From Saprospiraceae bacterium (GTDB taxonomy: Bacteria > Bacteroidota > Bacteroidia > Chitinophagales > Saprospiraceae), in contig JABSSL010000001.1 of the NCBI GenBank assembly GCA_013214355.1, positions 86,404-150,403 on the forward strand: 64,000 bases of DNA. Reading direction: 5' to 3'. The notes beneath the pieces are model-generated. The model saw only the letters and a program-made list of their open reading frames with translations, had not been told where the DNA came from and made no database searches. Positions 24,555 through 33,405 of this stretch are shown one piece after another. The stretch's first letter is position 1. Each line of letters begins with the position of its first letter. The position numbers and the translations under genes are program-made.

Positions 24555-25670
24555 ATGAAGCACCTTGTTTTTCTATTAGCCGTTTTAGTCGGCCTGAGCA
24601 GTTGTAACAGTGAAAAAAGTCCCGAAGAGGGGCAAGAACCCGAAGAGCCTACTCAATGGCTAACTTTCACTGGTCCCTCCAGCAACGGCAAAAAAGTAGT
24701 ATTGGTAAGTGGGGATGAAGAATACCGGTCCGAAGAAGCCATGCCTCAAATGGCTAAGATTTTAGCTAATCAGCACGGCTTTGATTGCACCGTATTGTTC
24801 GCCCAAGATCCCAACAAATTGGGGTATATCAATCCTGATTACACGGGGAATATTCCTGGCTTGGAAGCGGTAGATGAGGCAGATCTAGTGATCCTAATGA
24901 CTCGCTTTCGAAATCTACCCGCAGAGCAAATGGAGCACTTTGAACGCTATTTGATGGAAGGAAAGCCCATCATTGGTTTGCGCACCTCTACGCACGCCTT
25001 TAACTTTAAGGATACAACCCACAAGTACCAACATTGGGGAAATCAATACCGGAAAGAGGGGGATCCTTGGGATGGTGGATTTGGTCGCCTAGTATTGGGA
25101 GAAAAATGGTACACTCACCATGGTCATCATAAGCACCAAAGTACCCGAGGCCTAATTGCACCTGGTAGTGAGGATCACCCTATCCTGAACGGGATTGCCG
25201 ATGGGGAGATATGGGGACCAACGGATGTATACGGAGTAAGACTGCCCCTTCCTGGTGATGCCCGCCCCCTTGTCATGGGACAAGTCGTCAATCGAGCAGG
25301 TGAATTTGATGAAAATGATCCTTTCTTTGGCATGAAACCAACAGATACCGAAGCAGCTACGGAGAACCCTGCTGCTAAGAACCCCTATAACCCTAATGAT
25401 CCAATGATGCCTGTAGCCTGGACTAAGAGCTATGAACTACCCGGTGGAAAAACGGGAAAAGCTTTTGCTTGCACCACGGCAGCAGCCATCGACATGGTAA
25501 ATGAAGGGGTTCGGCGTCTATTAGTAAATGCTACCTACCACCTATTGGATATGGAGGTTCCCGAAAAGGCCTCGGTAAATACCGAAGGCACCTACGAGCC
25601 TTCTACCTATAGTTTTTCTAAAGAAGGCTATTGGGAAAATAAAGGTCTAAAAGTTACTGACATGCAGTAG
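24555..25670 (+). CDS. Lipoprotein with ThuA-like domain
   Basis: A 371-residue protein. The ATG at 24555 yields a lipoprotein signal peptide with lipobox LSSC. Residues 40-340 have the ThuA-like (trehalose utilisation type, glutamine-amidotransferase-like fold) pattern: KKVVLVSGDEEYRSEEAMPQ at the start, ADLVILMTRFRNL, then MEHFERYLMEGKPIIGLRTS and a THAFNF segment. ThuA-like proteins in Bacteroidota and planctomycetes accompany sugar-oxidising and cytochrome-containing secreted proteins. The next gene, 99 bases downstream, encodes just such a cytochrome lipoprotein, so the pair probably works on a carbohydrate in the periplasm. Reaction unknown. Confidence 0.85.
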   Translation: MKHLVFLLAVLVGLSSCNSEKSPEEGQEPEEPTQWLTFTGPSSNGKKVVLVSGDEEYRSEEAMPQMAKILANQHGFDCTVLFAQDPNKLGYINPDYTGNIPGLEAVDEADLVILMTRFRNLPAEQMEHFERYLMEGKPIIGLRTSTHAFNFKDTTHKYQHWGNQYRKEGDPWDGGFGRLVLGEKWYTHHGHHKHQSTRGLIAPGSEDHPILNGIADGEIWGPTDVYGVRLPLPGDARPLVMGQVVNRAGEFDENDPFFGMKPTDTEAATENPAAKNPYNPNDPMMPVAWTKSYELPGGKTGKAFACTTAAAIDMVNEGVRRLLVNATYHLLDMEVPEKASVNTEGTYEPSTYSFSKEGYWENKGLKVTDMQ

Positions 25671-25769
25671 TACTCCTGTAGAAGAGGGATGGCGGGATTA
25701 GTTAAAATCATAAATTCGCCTTCCCTCTTCCTCTTCCTCTTCCTCATGCTGTCATCAAAAGAGTTGACT

Positions 25770-28517
25770 ATGCGCAATCCATTTCTTCGCCAGCTTGGCG
25801 TGCTCCTTTTCTCTTCTCTCTTATATTTCATGGCTTGTAGCGAGCCTGCCCCTGAAGCCTCCGAAGCTCCTATTCCCGACCCAGAACTTCTACTTAGCGA
25901 TGCTGATCTCCCCGCTTATGAAGCCAGTCTTGATCATAAACGCTTGATGCAGGATTGGACACCTGAGTTCTATCACAAGGGCATGATCACCTATCGAACC
26001 ATCTGCTTCAATTGCCATGGTAATGAGGAGCAACCGGGCTCTATTCCTCACGCCACTAAGTTTTGGGCTGATTCCCTGAAGCATGGCTCGGACCCCTACC
26101 AAATGTATCAAACCCTCACCAGAGGCTTTGGCATGATGCCACCGCAAGTTCGCCTCACCCCTAGAGAAAAGTATGAGGTGATTCATTTCATTCGAGAGGA
26201 ATACATGAAGGAACTCAACCCCGATCAGTACTTCGAGATTACCGAAGAATGGTTGGCGAGCTTACCCGAAGGAGACACCATCGGTCCTGAACCTCAGCCT
26301 TATCAACCTTGGGCAGAGATGGACTACGGAGACTATTTGATTAACACCTATGAATTGGCCAATACGGGTGATCCCGATCGAGGGATCTCCGGTGGCCGGA
26401 GCCCCTTGCCCAACGAAGATTTTCGCGATGTCAACTTTGCTTACAAAGGAATTGCCATCCGTTTGGACAAAGGGGAAGGAGGCATAGCAAAGGGGAACGC
26501 CTTTGTGCTCTTCGATCACGATCTCCTACGTATGACCGGGTTTTGGACGGGAGAAGGTTTCATGGATTATGAAGGCATCTTACTGAATGATCGCCACAAT
26601 ATCTTCCCTCGAACAGTAGGCAAAATTCAGGTGGAGAACCCCATCACTCCTGGTTGGGCGAATCCCGAGAATGGCAGTTATAAGGATCCGCGTTTTGTCG
26701 CCGTTGATGGTCGTCCCTTTGGACCTTTACCTCGAAAATGGGCACACTATAAAGGTCTGTATTATCATGATCAGCAAGTGATCATTAAGTATACGGTAGG
26801 AGAAACAAATGTGTTAGAAAGTTATGAGCTAGTGAAAGATACCCCCGCCCCTGTCGTTCGCAGGATAATGAATATTGAAGCTTCTTCCACACCGCTAAGC
26901 ATGCGGATTGCGCCAGCTACAGCAGCGGTCGGCTTGGAAGGAGAGGCTACCGTTAAGGTAATAAATGGATTCCATCAATTAGAAATCCCCGCTAACACCT
27001 CCCTTGCCGTCAATCTTCTACTCTCATCTGATCAAGCTGCAGTAGATCAACAGCTGGCCAAGTCTCAGTCCCCCAAAGACCTCAAGCCATTGACTGCAGG
27101 AGGACCTGTGCACGATCCACAGACGATTGAAAGCCCTATCATCCCTGGAGATGAGGAATCGCCTTATGCCGTCGACGTTTTCACCTTACCGCAGGATAAT
27201 CCCTGGAACAGCCGGATGCGACCCACGGGAATTGATTTCCTGCCAGATGGTGATCAAGCCGTTGTCAGTACCATTGATGGCGAGGTCTGGTTGCTCAAAG
27301 GAATCAGTCAGAAAGAGGGAATGGTACAATGGCGACGGATCGCGACTGGACTTTTCCAACCTCTAGGCATTAAATACCATAAAGGAGACATCTACCTTAG
27401 CTGTCGCGATCAGATTGTGATTTTGCGCGATTTAAATGGAGATGGTGAAACGGATTTCTACGAAAGCTTCAATAGCGATCACCAGGTCACGGAACACTTT
27501 CATGAATTCGCTATGGGCTTACAGACAGACCCAGCAGGTAATTTCTACTATGCCAAAAGTGGGCGACATGCTCGCACCTCTCTTGTCCCTCAGCATGGTA
27601 CCTTGATTAAGGTGAGTCCGGATGGGAAAAGTTCTGACATCATTGCCCATGGGTTTAGAGCAGCGAACGGCGTGTGTATCAATCCTGATGGTTCTTTTAT
27701 TGTGACGGATCAAGAGGGATATTGGAATCCCATGAATCGTATCAACTGGGTTGAAGAAGGTGGATTTTATGGCAATATGTATGGCTATGGAGCTCCAGCT
27801 GACTCCAGCGATGCCGCCATGGAACAGCCACTTTGTTGGATGGATAGCAAATACGATCGTTCTCCCGCAGAATTACTTTGGGCTGAAAGTGATCGTTGGG
27901 GCCCTTTAAACGGGAGCCTCTTGAGTCTTTCCTACGGATACGGTAAGGTGTTCGTAGTTTTGCCTCAGACCGTAGATGGAACCCGGCAGGGTGGAATGGT
28001 AGAACTTCCCGTACCGCAATTCCCAACCGGTATCATGCGAGGACGTTTTAATGAGAAAGATGGACAATTCTATGGCTGCGGCATGTCCGCCTGGGCCACC
28101 AATCAGATGATCCAAGTCGGCGGTCTGTATAGAATCAGACACACCGGTAAACCTTTACACCTGCCCGTAGCCATGAAGGCCTCAGAACAAGGAATTGAGC
28201 TGCATTTTGCGAATGCCTTGGATCAATCAAGTGCAAAAGACACCGCTGCCTTTGAGATCAACACCTGGGACCTCAAGCGTAGCCGCCGTTATGGCTCCAA
28301 ACGCTATAATACCCAAACTTTAGCGATAGAAGGCTTAACTTTGAGCGATGATGGCAAGACATTGACGATCAATTTACCTGATATCCAACCTACCTGGGTC
28401 ATGGAAATCAAATACGATTTAGTCGCAGCTGACGGTACTTCCTTTCAGGGTGCCATTCAAAATACCATCCACAAACTAGCGAAAGCTTCCGAATCACCGG
28501 ATGCCTTAACGGATTAA
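25770..28517 (+). CDS. Cytochrome c / DUF6797 / beta-propeller lipoprotein
   Basis: A 915-residue lipoprotein starting at the ATG at 25770 (lipobox FMAC; an earlier in-frame ATG at 25689 would misplace the signal). One covalent haem site, CFNCH at residues 79-83, lies in a small cytochrome c domain, with GFGMMPP as a likely distal Met region. Residues about 200-330 resemble DUF6797 (FAYKGIAIRLDKGEGGIAKG-type pattern, FDHDLLRMTGFWTG). Residues 470-800 form a six- or seven-bladed propeller like those of PQQ or glucose/sorbosone dehydrogenases (RPTGIDFLPDGDQAVVS). It probably oxidises a sugar or alcohol and passes electrons to its haem. It follows the ThuA-like gene in the same direction. Confidence 0.85.
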   Translation: MRNPFLRQLGVLLFSSLLYFMACSEPAPEASEAPIPDPELLLSDADLPAYEASLDHKRLMQDWTPEFYHKGMITYRTICFNCHGNEEQPGSIPHATKFWADSLKHGSDPYQMYQTLTRGFGMMPPQVRLTPREKYEVIHFIREEYMKELNPDQYFEITEEWLASLPEGDTIGPEPQPYQPWAEMDYGDYLINTYELANTGDPDRGISGGRSPLPNEDFRDVNFAYKGIAIRLDKGEGGIAKGNAFVLFDHDLLRMTGFWTGEGFMDYEGILLNDRHNIFPRTVGKIQVENPITPGWANPENGSYKDPRFVAVDGRPFGPLPRKWAHYKGLYYHDQQVIIKYTVGETNVLESYELVKDTPAPVVRRIMNIEASSTPLSMRIAPATAAVGLEGEATVKVINGFHQLEIPANTSLAVNLLLSSDQAAVDQQLAKSQSPKDLKPLTAGGPVHDPQTIESPIIPGDEESPYAVDVFTLPQDNPWNSRMRPTGIDFLPDGDQAVVSTIDGEVWLLKGISQKEGMVQWRRIATGLFQPLGIKYHKGDIYLSCRDQIVILRDLNGDGETDFYESFNSDHQVTEHFHEFAMGLQTDPAGNFYYAKSGRHARTSLVPQHGTLIKVSPDGKSSDIIAHGFRAANGVCINPDGSFIVTDQEGYWNPMNRINWVEEGGFYGNMYGYGAPADSSDAAMEQPLCWMDSKYDRSPAELLWAESDRWGPLNGSLLSLSYGYGKVFVVLPQTVDGTRQGGMVELPVPQFPTGIMRGRFNEKDGQFYGCGMSAWATNQMIQVGGLYRIRHTGKPLHLPVAMKASEQGIELHFANALDQSSAKDTAAFEINTWDLKRSRRYGSKRYNTQTLAIEGLTLSDDGKTLTINLPDIQPTWVMEIKYDLVAADGTSFQGAIQNTIHKLAKASESPDALTD

Positions 28518-28526
28518 CTAACCAGG

Positions 28527-28583
28527 GCGAATCAGCCCTACACTTCCGAAGTCTTGAAGACTTCGGAAGTAGGGCTGATTCGC
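28527..28583 (+). terminator. Long palindrome (shared 29-bp core), likely terminator
   Basis: Nearly perfect inverted repeat: left arm 28527-28555, right arm 28557-28583, differing by two bulged bases. The inner 14-base arm ACTTCCGAAGTCTT (core 28542-28570) is identical to the one at 37845-37873, while the outer arms (GCGAATCAGCCCT here) are different. It lies 9 bases after the cytochrome lipoprotein stop. There is no clear T-run. Confidence 0.7.
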
Positions 28584-28597
28584 TAGATTGATAGCCT

Positions 28598-29806
28598 TTG
28601 ACCAAAGATATCCACCAAGAGTTACAATCCATTAGTATCGAATGGATGCTAAGTGATCCCTTCTGGGGGCATCTGCTAAGCGGAATACCTAAACGTTTAG
28701 TTACAGGTAGCGTCCCCGTAAGTTGGGGCATAGAAGAAGACAATCTACCCAGCCTACAACTTTGTATTGAAGCGAATAGCTGGAGCGCCCTGGACTCCGA
28801 TGAGCTCAAAAAAGCCTACATACAACACGAACTATTGCATTTACTGTTCCATCATCCGCTTGATGCACATCATTTTCATTTCGCACATTTATTTGATCTA
28901 GCTTGCGATTGGATAATCGAGAACCTAAAGCTGAACAATAGTAGTCTAGGGACGAAAATTTCCCTCGCAGACATTGGTATCAGCACTGCCAATCCTACTG
29001 CTCAGGTGGATATGTACTATAGGGCCTTGGAGCAATTCTGGCTCACACAAATTCAATCAGCCTCACCACATCCTTCACTCCAAAAACTTGAGGAATATAA
29101 AAATAGCCCCGCTTGCCATGCTCATAGCGCATGGCATCAGGTCATCGCCAGGCTTAGCCAAGCGGAAAAGGATATTATCCGGGCTGGGATAGACCAATTA
29201 GTCAGCAGTACCGTGGAGCGAGTAGGATTATCAGCTATTGCTCATTGGCCCGCTGCGCTCCGATTGCTTTTGGAAGATCGCCAACCACACTACCGACCAG
29301 TGGTAGATTGGCGGCGAGTACTTCGGCTCTTCGCCGGCCGGCATAAAAAAACGTACCTCAAAAACACCCTCCGTCGACCATCCAAACGTTATGGTACAAC
29401 TCCTGGGATTAGAATTCAGCAACAGCAGAATTTGTTGGTGGTCTTGGACACTTCAGCCAGCATACAAGCGGTCCAATTTGACAGCTTTTTTTCGGAGATC
29501 TACCAGCTGTGGCGATTGGGTGCTAGGATCCATGTGGTAGAATGCGATACAGAAATTCGGCGGGACTACCCCTACTCCGGCCAACGCCCAGCTTTCGTAG
29601 AAGGCCGAGGAGGCTCCTCTTTTGATCCCCCCATACGCTGGGCTAATGAGACCTTCCAACCCGATGCCATCCTCTATTTCACCGATGGTGATGCCCCCAA
29701 ATTGCAGCTAAAGAGCCGATTCCCATTAATCTGGTTACTCACTGCGCCCAAGTCCAAAAAATGGGAACAGGATCAGGGTATCAGTGTTGAACTATCATTA
29801 AGCTAA
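28598..29806 (+). CDS. DUF2201-type protein: metallopeptidase-like domain plus VWA domain
   Basis: A 402-residue soluble protein, start TTG at 28598. The N-terminal half has an HExxH zinc-binding motif at residues 77-81 (QHELLHLLFHH) with further His residues nearby (AHHFHFAH), as in the putative metallopeptidase domain of DUF2201. The C-terminal half, from about residue 280, is a von Willebrand factor A-like domain: VVLDTSAS is the MIDAS DxSxS motif, GRGGSSFDPP supplies the conserved Thr/Ser-Asp region and YFTDGDAP the last one. The MoxR ATPase follows 19 bases later. MoxR-VWA pairs act as chaperones for cofactor insertion or complex maturation; the client is unknown. Confidence 0.85.
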   Translation: MTKDIHQELQSISIEWMLSDPFWGHLLSGIPKRLVTGSVPVSWGIEEDNLPSLQLCIEANSWSALDSDELKKAYIQHELLHLLFHHPLDAHHFHFAHLFDLACDWIIENLKLNNSSLGTKISLADIGISTANPTAQVDMYYRALEQFWLTQIQSASPHPSLQKLEEYKNSPACHAHSAWHQVIARLSQAEKDIIRAGIDQLVSSTVERVGLSAIAHWPAALRLLLEDRQPHYRPVVDWRRVLRLFAGRHKKTYLKNTLRRPSKRYGTTPGIRIQQQQNLLVVLDTSASIQAVQFDSFFSEIYQLWRLGARIHVVECDTEIRRDYPYSGQRPAFVEGRGGSSFDPPIRWANETFQPDAILYFTDGDAPKLQLKSRFPLIWLLTAPKSKKWEQDQGISVELSLS

Positions 29807-29825
29807 TATCCCCTATATTTACGGT

Positions 29826-30956
29826 ATGAGTTTGGATACGGCAGAGCATCTAGGTGAGCATTATCAGTACTATGGTACGCCCACGAAGGCGGGTGAGGTC
29901 ATTGCCTTTATTTCTCATATGCTGGACATCAATTTGCGACAGGAAGCTAAAGGAAAGCGCAAAACACCCATTTGCATTTGGGGAAAACATGGCATCGGTA
30001 AAACAGAAATTGTTCAGGATTTAGCTCAGGCTAGGGCTTACCAATTGGCGTACATTGCTCCGGCCCAGTTTGAGGAAATGGGAGACTTGTTAGGGATGCC
30101 CAGTATCCATAATGAAGAAACAGTGTTTAAGGCTCCGGCTTGGGTTCCGAAGACAGAAGGTCCAGGAATTCTACTCATCGATGATGTCAATCGGGCAGAT
30201 GACCGCATTCTCAGAGGAATTATGCAACTCCTTCAAAACCACGAGTTGGTAAGCTGGAAACTCCCTCCGAAATGGCAGATTGTCCTCACCGCCAACCCAG
30301 ATGGTGGCGACTATTCCGTCACGCCAATGGATGATGCCATGCTCACCCGAATGCTCCATATTACCTTGGTATTTGACCTCTTGGAATGGGCAAAGTGGGC
30401 AGAAAAAACGGAGATAGATCCGAGAGGAATTCATTTCGTACTGACCCACCCAAATGTCCTTGGGGGTAACCGTACCACGGCGAGAACCTTGGTTCAATTT
30501 TTTGATAGTATTCAGGAAATCCCAGACCTGCGAGCTCAACTTCCCTTGGTAAAATTGCTAGCCGATAGCTGCCTGGACGAAGCAACGGCCAAGGCTTTCA
30601 TCACCTTCGCCATGCAGGGCTTCGGACAACTTCCGCAACCTACCGATATCTTGTCCAGCATAGATTTTGGAGGAGAAATAGCGCCACAAATAGCCAAGGT
30701 TGTGCAGCAAGCAAGTTTGCGCGTAGATATCTTAGCTGCCATTTGTACCCGCTTGGTCAATTACCTTTCACTTCAAGCGGAGCCATTGAATGAGTTGGCG
30801 ACGAGCAATCTACGGCAATTCGTAGAACTCTCATTTCTCCCTACAGATCTACGGCTTTCATTACTACAAGATTTGGTGCAGTCCAAGAATCCTCATCTAG
30901 CCACGATTGCGGCCGATCCAAGCATTGCCAATCTATTGCTTAAAGGAATGGGCTAA
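29826..30956 (+). CDS. MoxR-type AAA+ ATPase
   Basis: A 376-residue ATPase with Walker A GKHGIGKT (residues 53-60), Walker B GILLIDDVNRAD (about 114-125), sensor 1 in the QIVLTANPDGGDY region and an arginine-rich sensor further on (MLTRMLHI). This is the single-domain MoxR arrangement with a helical lid. It follows the VWA-metallopeptidase gene by 19 bases, and a GTP/ATP-driven remodelling partnership with that VWA protein is the usual interpretation. Its stop codon overlaps the stop of the convergent gene by three bases. Confidence 0.9.
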   Translation: MSLDTAEHLGEHYQYYGTPTKAGEVIAFISHMLDINLRQEAKGKRKTPICIWGKHGIGKTEIVQDLAQARAYQLAYIAPAQFEEMGDLLGMPSIHNEETVFKAPAWVPKTEGPGILLIDDVNRADDRILRGIMQLLQNHELVSWKLPPKWQIVLTANPDGGDYSVTPMDDAMLTRMLHITLVFDLLEWAKWAEKTEIDPRGIHFVLTHPNVLGGNRTTARTLVQFFDSIQEIPDLRAQLPLVKLLADSCLDEATAKAFITFAMQGFGQLPQPTDILSSIDFGGEIAPQIAKVVQQASLRVDILAAICTRLVNYLSLQAEPLNELATSNLRQFVELSFLPTDLRLSLLQDLVQSKNPHLATIAADPSIANLLLKGMG

Positions 30957-32383
30957 TAGCTAGACTCCATGGCGAGCCGAGTAGACACTTTGGTTAGCAA
31001 TGCTGGAATATGTCGTTCCAATTGTTGCCACAAAGCAGCATAGGCAGCTCTTTCATCGGTCTGGTTTCTAGGACCTGCAAAAGCCAACAAATCAGCCTCG
31101 ACATCTCGTGCCTTCCAAATCCCTTCTTTATAAGCCGCCACTGCCCGATACCAGCTGATCGTGGGTAAATAGTTGGCCCGGCTTTGGTATTTCTTATCCT
31201 TTTCAATGAGCTGATTCTGCCAAATCACTCGTAACATTTTCCGATACTTCCCTTGCTGTAGAAGCGCCTCTAAATAGGCTGAAAAGAACAGGTGCCACCG
31301 ATATTGCAGTACTTCTTTTTTATAAGCTTTCAAGAAAGTAGAAGCATAGTTCTCCGCACTCTTGTATTGGGCGTTTTTATTGAGGCACTCTATGTAAAAG
31401 GCTACATAACTTATTTTACTATGAAGGTTTTGAGTGACTTTCGCTTCCTTAGAGGCTTCGCGGATTGTTTGTAGCGCTTGTTGCGGTTCATTTTGCCGGA
31501 GTAGGATAGCCACCAAATTATTGACATAATGGAGATAGTCGTGATTCTTTGCTCGTATAGATAGCTTCCCATAATAAGCAGCTTGATCCATCTGCTTAAA
31601 ATTCGAATGTAAGATTAGCCGATTATGGTAATAGTTAGCTAAGAGTCTTTTGGAATAATTTATCCCCTGCGAAAAAAGTTGATCAATGTATTCGAAATGC
31701 TCCAGGACAGAATCATATTGTCGGTAATTGAACCCAATGAAACTCAATCGTACCAATGCTTGATAACGATTGTGCCCATCTAGGTTTTCATCATAAAACA
31801 CTTCTGTCAACCACTGTTTCCAATGTTCACTTTCCTGGTTATTTTGTCGATACTGACCTACGATATCCTTAGTGGCTCCGTGAATTTTTTCAGAAACAGA
31901 CAAGGAATACTGATAGCGTTCCAGATAGGTTTCTAAGAAACGCCCGACCATCTTCTCATCATCATAGCGCATACGAACCAAGAGAAAATGGTGGTAGGCT
32001 CGAGTGAGTTCGTAAAATTTAATGAAGAAAAAGCCCGGATGTTTATACCGACGGATCTCTTTCAGCAGTTTTTTCTCCTGTTCAGGCAAAATGGTATCTG
32101 TAACAATCCGCTGCTCTACCTCACTCATCCAAGTGAAATGCCGATCTACGTCAATCCGATTCAAACGCTCCTCAATCCAGGTCTTGACATGAGAGTATTT
32201 TCGTTTGTTAATATGCCCACCATACGGGGTGAACTGATGGATATTTTTGCAATTGAAATCTACTTGCCGTAAGATATCCAAGCGCTCCGCATCTTGAAAG
32301 TGTTGGACGGATAGCAGATAGCTCGTCTCATGCGGAAGGAGCGTATTAGCAAACTGAGTGAAGGCAAGTAGTTTGGTTCTCAT
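30953..32383 (-). CDS. Unrecognised helical-repeat protein (TPR-like)
   Basis: A 476-residue soluble protein that is almost entirely alpha-helical. Segments such as AAYYGKLSIRAKNHDYLHY, LRQNEPQQALQTIREASKEA and YKSAENYASTFLKAY recall degenerate tetratricopeptide repeats in the C-terminal two thirds. The N-terminal 150 residues are rich in Arg, Lys and aromatics (FTPYGGHINKRKYSHVKTWI) with no motif I recognise. No signal peptide. Similar proteins are known to me only as Bacteroidota hypotheticals. Its stop overlaps that of the MoxR gene on the other strand. Upstream, FabG-like 32399-33142 ends 15 bases before its start and may be co-transcribed. Confidence 0.75.
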   Translation of the reverse strand: MRTKLLAFTQFANTLLPHETSYLLSVQHFQDAERLDILRQVDFNCKNIHQFTPYGGHINKRKYSHVKTWIEERLNRIDVDRHFTWMSEVEQRIVTDTILPEQEKKLLKEIRRYKHPGFFFIKFYELTRAYHHFLLVRMRYDDEKMVGRFLETYLERYQYSLSVSEKIHGATKDIVGQYRQNNQESEHWKQWLTEVFYDENLDGHNRYQALVRLSFIGFNYRQYDSVLEHFEYIDQLFSQGINYSKRLLANYYHNRLILHSNFKQMDQAAYYGKLSIRAKNHDYLHYVNNLVAILLRQNEPQQALQTIREASKEAKVTQNLHSKISYVAFYIECLNKNAQYKSAENYASTFLKAYKKEVLQYRWHLFFSAYLEALLQQGKYRKMLRVIWQNQLIEKDKKYQSRANYLPTISWYRAVAAYKEGIWKARDVEADLLAFAGPRNQTDERAAYAALWQQLERHIPALLTKVSTRLAMESSY

Positions 32384-32398
32384 AAGCGGATTTCTATG

Positions 32399-33142
32399 CT
32401 AAATCGTAACTCCACCATCTACACTTAAGGTAGTTCCGGTGATAAAAGAAGCTTCGTCCGAGGCTAGGAAACAATAGACATTAGCTACTTCCTCTACCTG
32501 CCCCAATCTAGCCAAAGGCGTTTTGGAACGAAACATATCTAAAACCTTTTCTGGAATAGTGCTAACCATTTCCGTAGCGATGAATCCTGGTGCTACGGCA
32601 TTCACCGTAATTCCCTTTCGCCCAAACTCTCGGGCCCAACTTTGCGTCATACCAATCAGGCCAGCCTTAGTCGCCGCATAGTTGCTTTGACCAAAATTTC
32701 CCGATAAGCCGACAACCGAGGAAGCATTAATAATCCGACCATAGGCGTTGGCTTCCATGTAAGGGTATACCGCCTTTGTACAATTAAAAACACCTGTAAG
32801 ATTAACATCTAATACTTGCGACCATTGCTCTGCTGTCATCTTCTTCAGGGTAGCATCCCTCGTAATCCCAGCATTGTTAATCAGTATATCAACCCTACCA
32901 AACTGCGCCACTACCTTTTTACAGGCATCTTCTACCTGTTGAAAATCGGTTGTATTTACTTGGTAAAAGGCACATTCATATCCGCTTTTTCTGCCTTCTT
33001 CCGCCGCCGCCTCTCCTCTTTCTTCATTGATATCCCAAAGCGCTACCTTCGCCCCTTCTTGCATAAACTTAAGCGCAGTCCCCCACCCTATTCCTTGGGC
33101 AGCCCCTGTTACAATCGCTACCTTATCCTGTAATCTTTGCAT
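32399..33142 (-). CDS. fabG: Short-chain dehydrogenase, 3-oxoacyl-[ACP] or acetoacetyl-CoA reductase-like
   Basis: A 247-residue classical SDR: NAD(P)-binding TGAAQGIG (12-19), NNAG (89-92), catalytic Asn114, Ser141 or Ser142, Tyr155 and Lys159 (YAATK), and the PGFIATEM loop. The sequence GGVTI closes the protein. It reads like FabG or PhbB, which reduce beta-ketoacyl-ACP or acetoacetyl-CoA with NADPH. No other fatty-acid or PHB gene is next to it, so which of the two is open; fabG is used in the broad sense. It starts a minus-strand unit with the helical-repeat gene. Confidence 0.85.
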   Translation of the reverse strand: MQRLQDKVAIVTGAAQGIGWGTALKFMQEGAKVALWDINEERGEAAAEEGRKSGYECAFYQVNTTDFQQVEDACKKVVAQFGRVDILINNAGITRDATLKKMTAEQWSQVLDVNLTGVFNCTKAVYPYMEANAYGRIINASSVVGLSGNFGQSNYAATKAGLIGMTQSWAREFGRKGITVNAVAPGFIATEMVSTIPEKVLDMFRSKTPLARLGQVEEVANVYCFLASDEASFITGTTLSVDGGVTI

Positions 33143-33405
33143 TTTCGATTTTTTAAGCTGTACTCAATATTGAAGCGAGACTTGTTGCCTTACTCGCCTC
33201 CTAAATTTAGTTTAAAGCCTAAGGATCAAAGATATGGACTGAAAACAATAATAGGTTCCCAAAAAGCTATTTGACTTTAAATTTATCTTCAAACCATTGT
33301 TTTACAGCGGATTAAACTACTCATTAACTAATAGGACTGTAAGGATATTTTGTACTGCAGGAATTTCTGTACGCTTTGGACAAGCTTTATCTTGCTACAT
33401 AAAAA

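Noticed and set aside
24380-24556. Longer N-terminus of the fatty acid desaturase
   Set aside because: It would overlap the start codon of the divergent lipoprotein gene and adds residues before the family's usual start.
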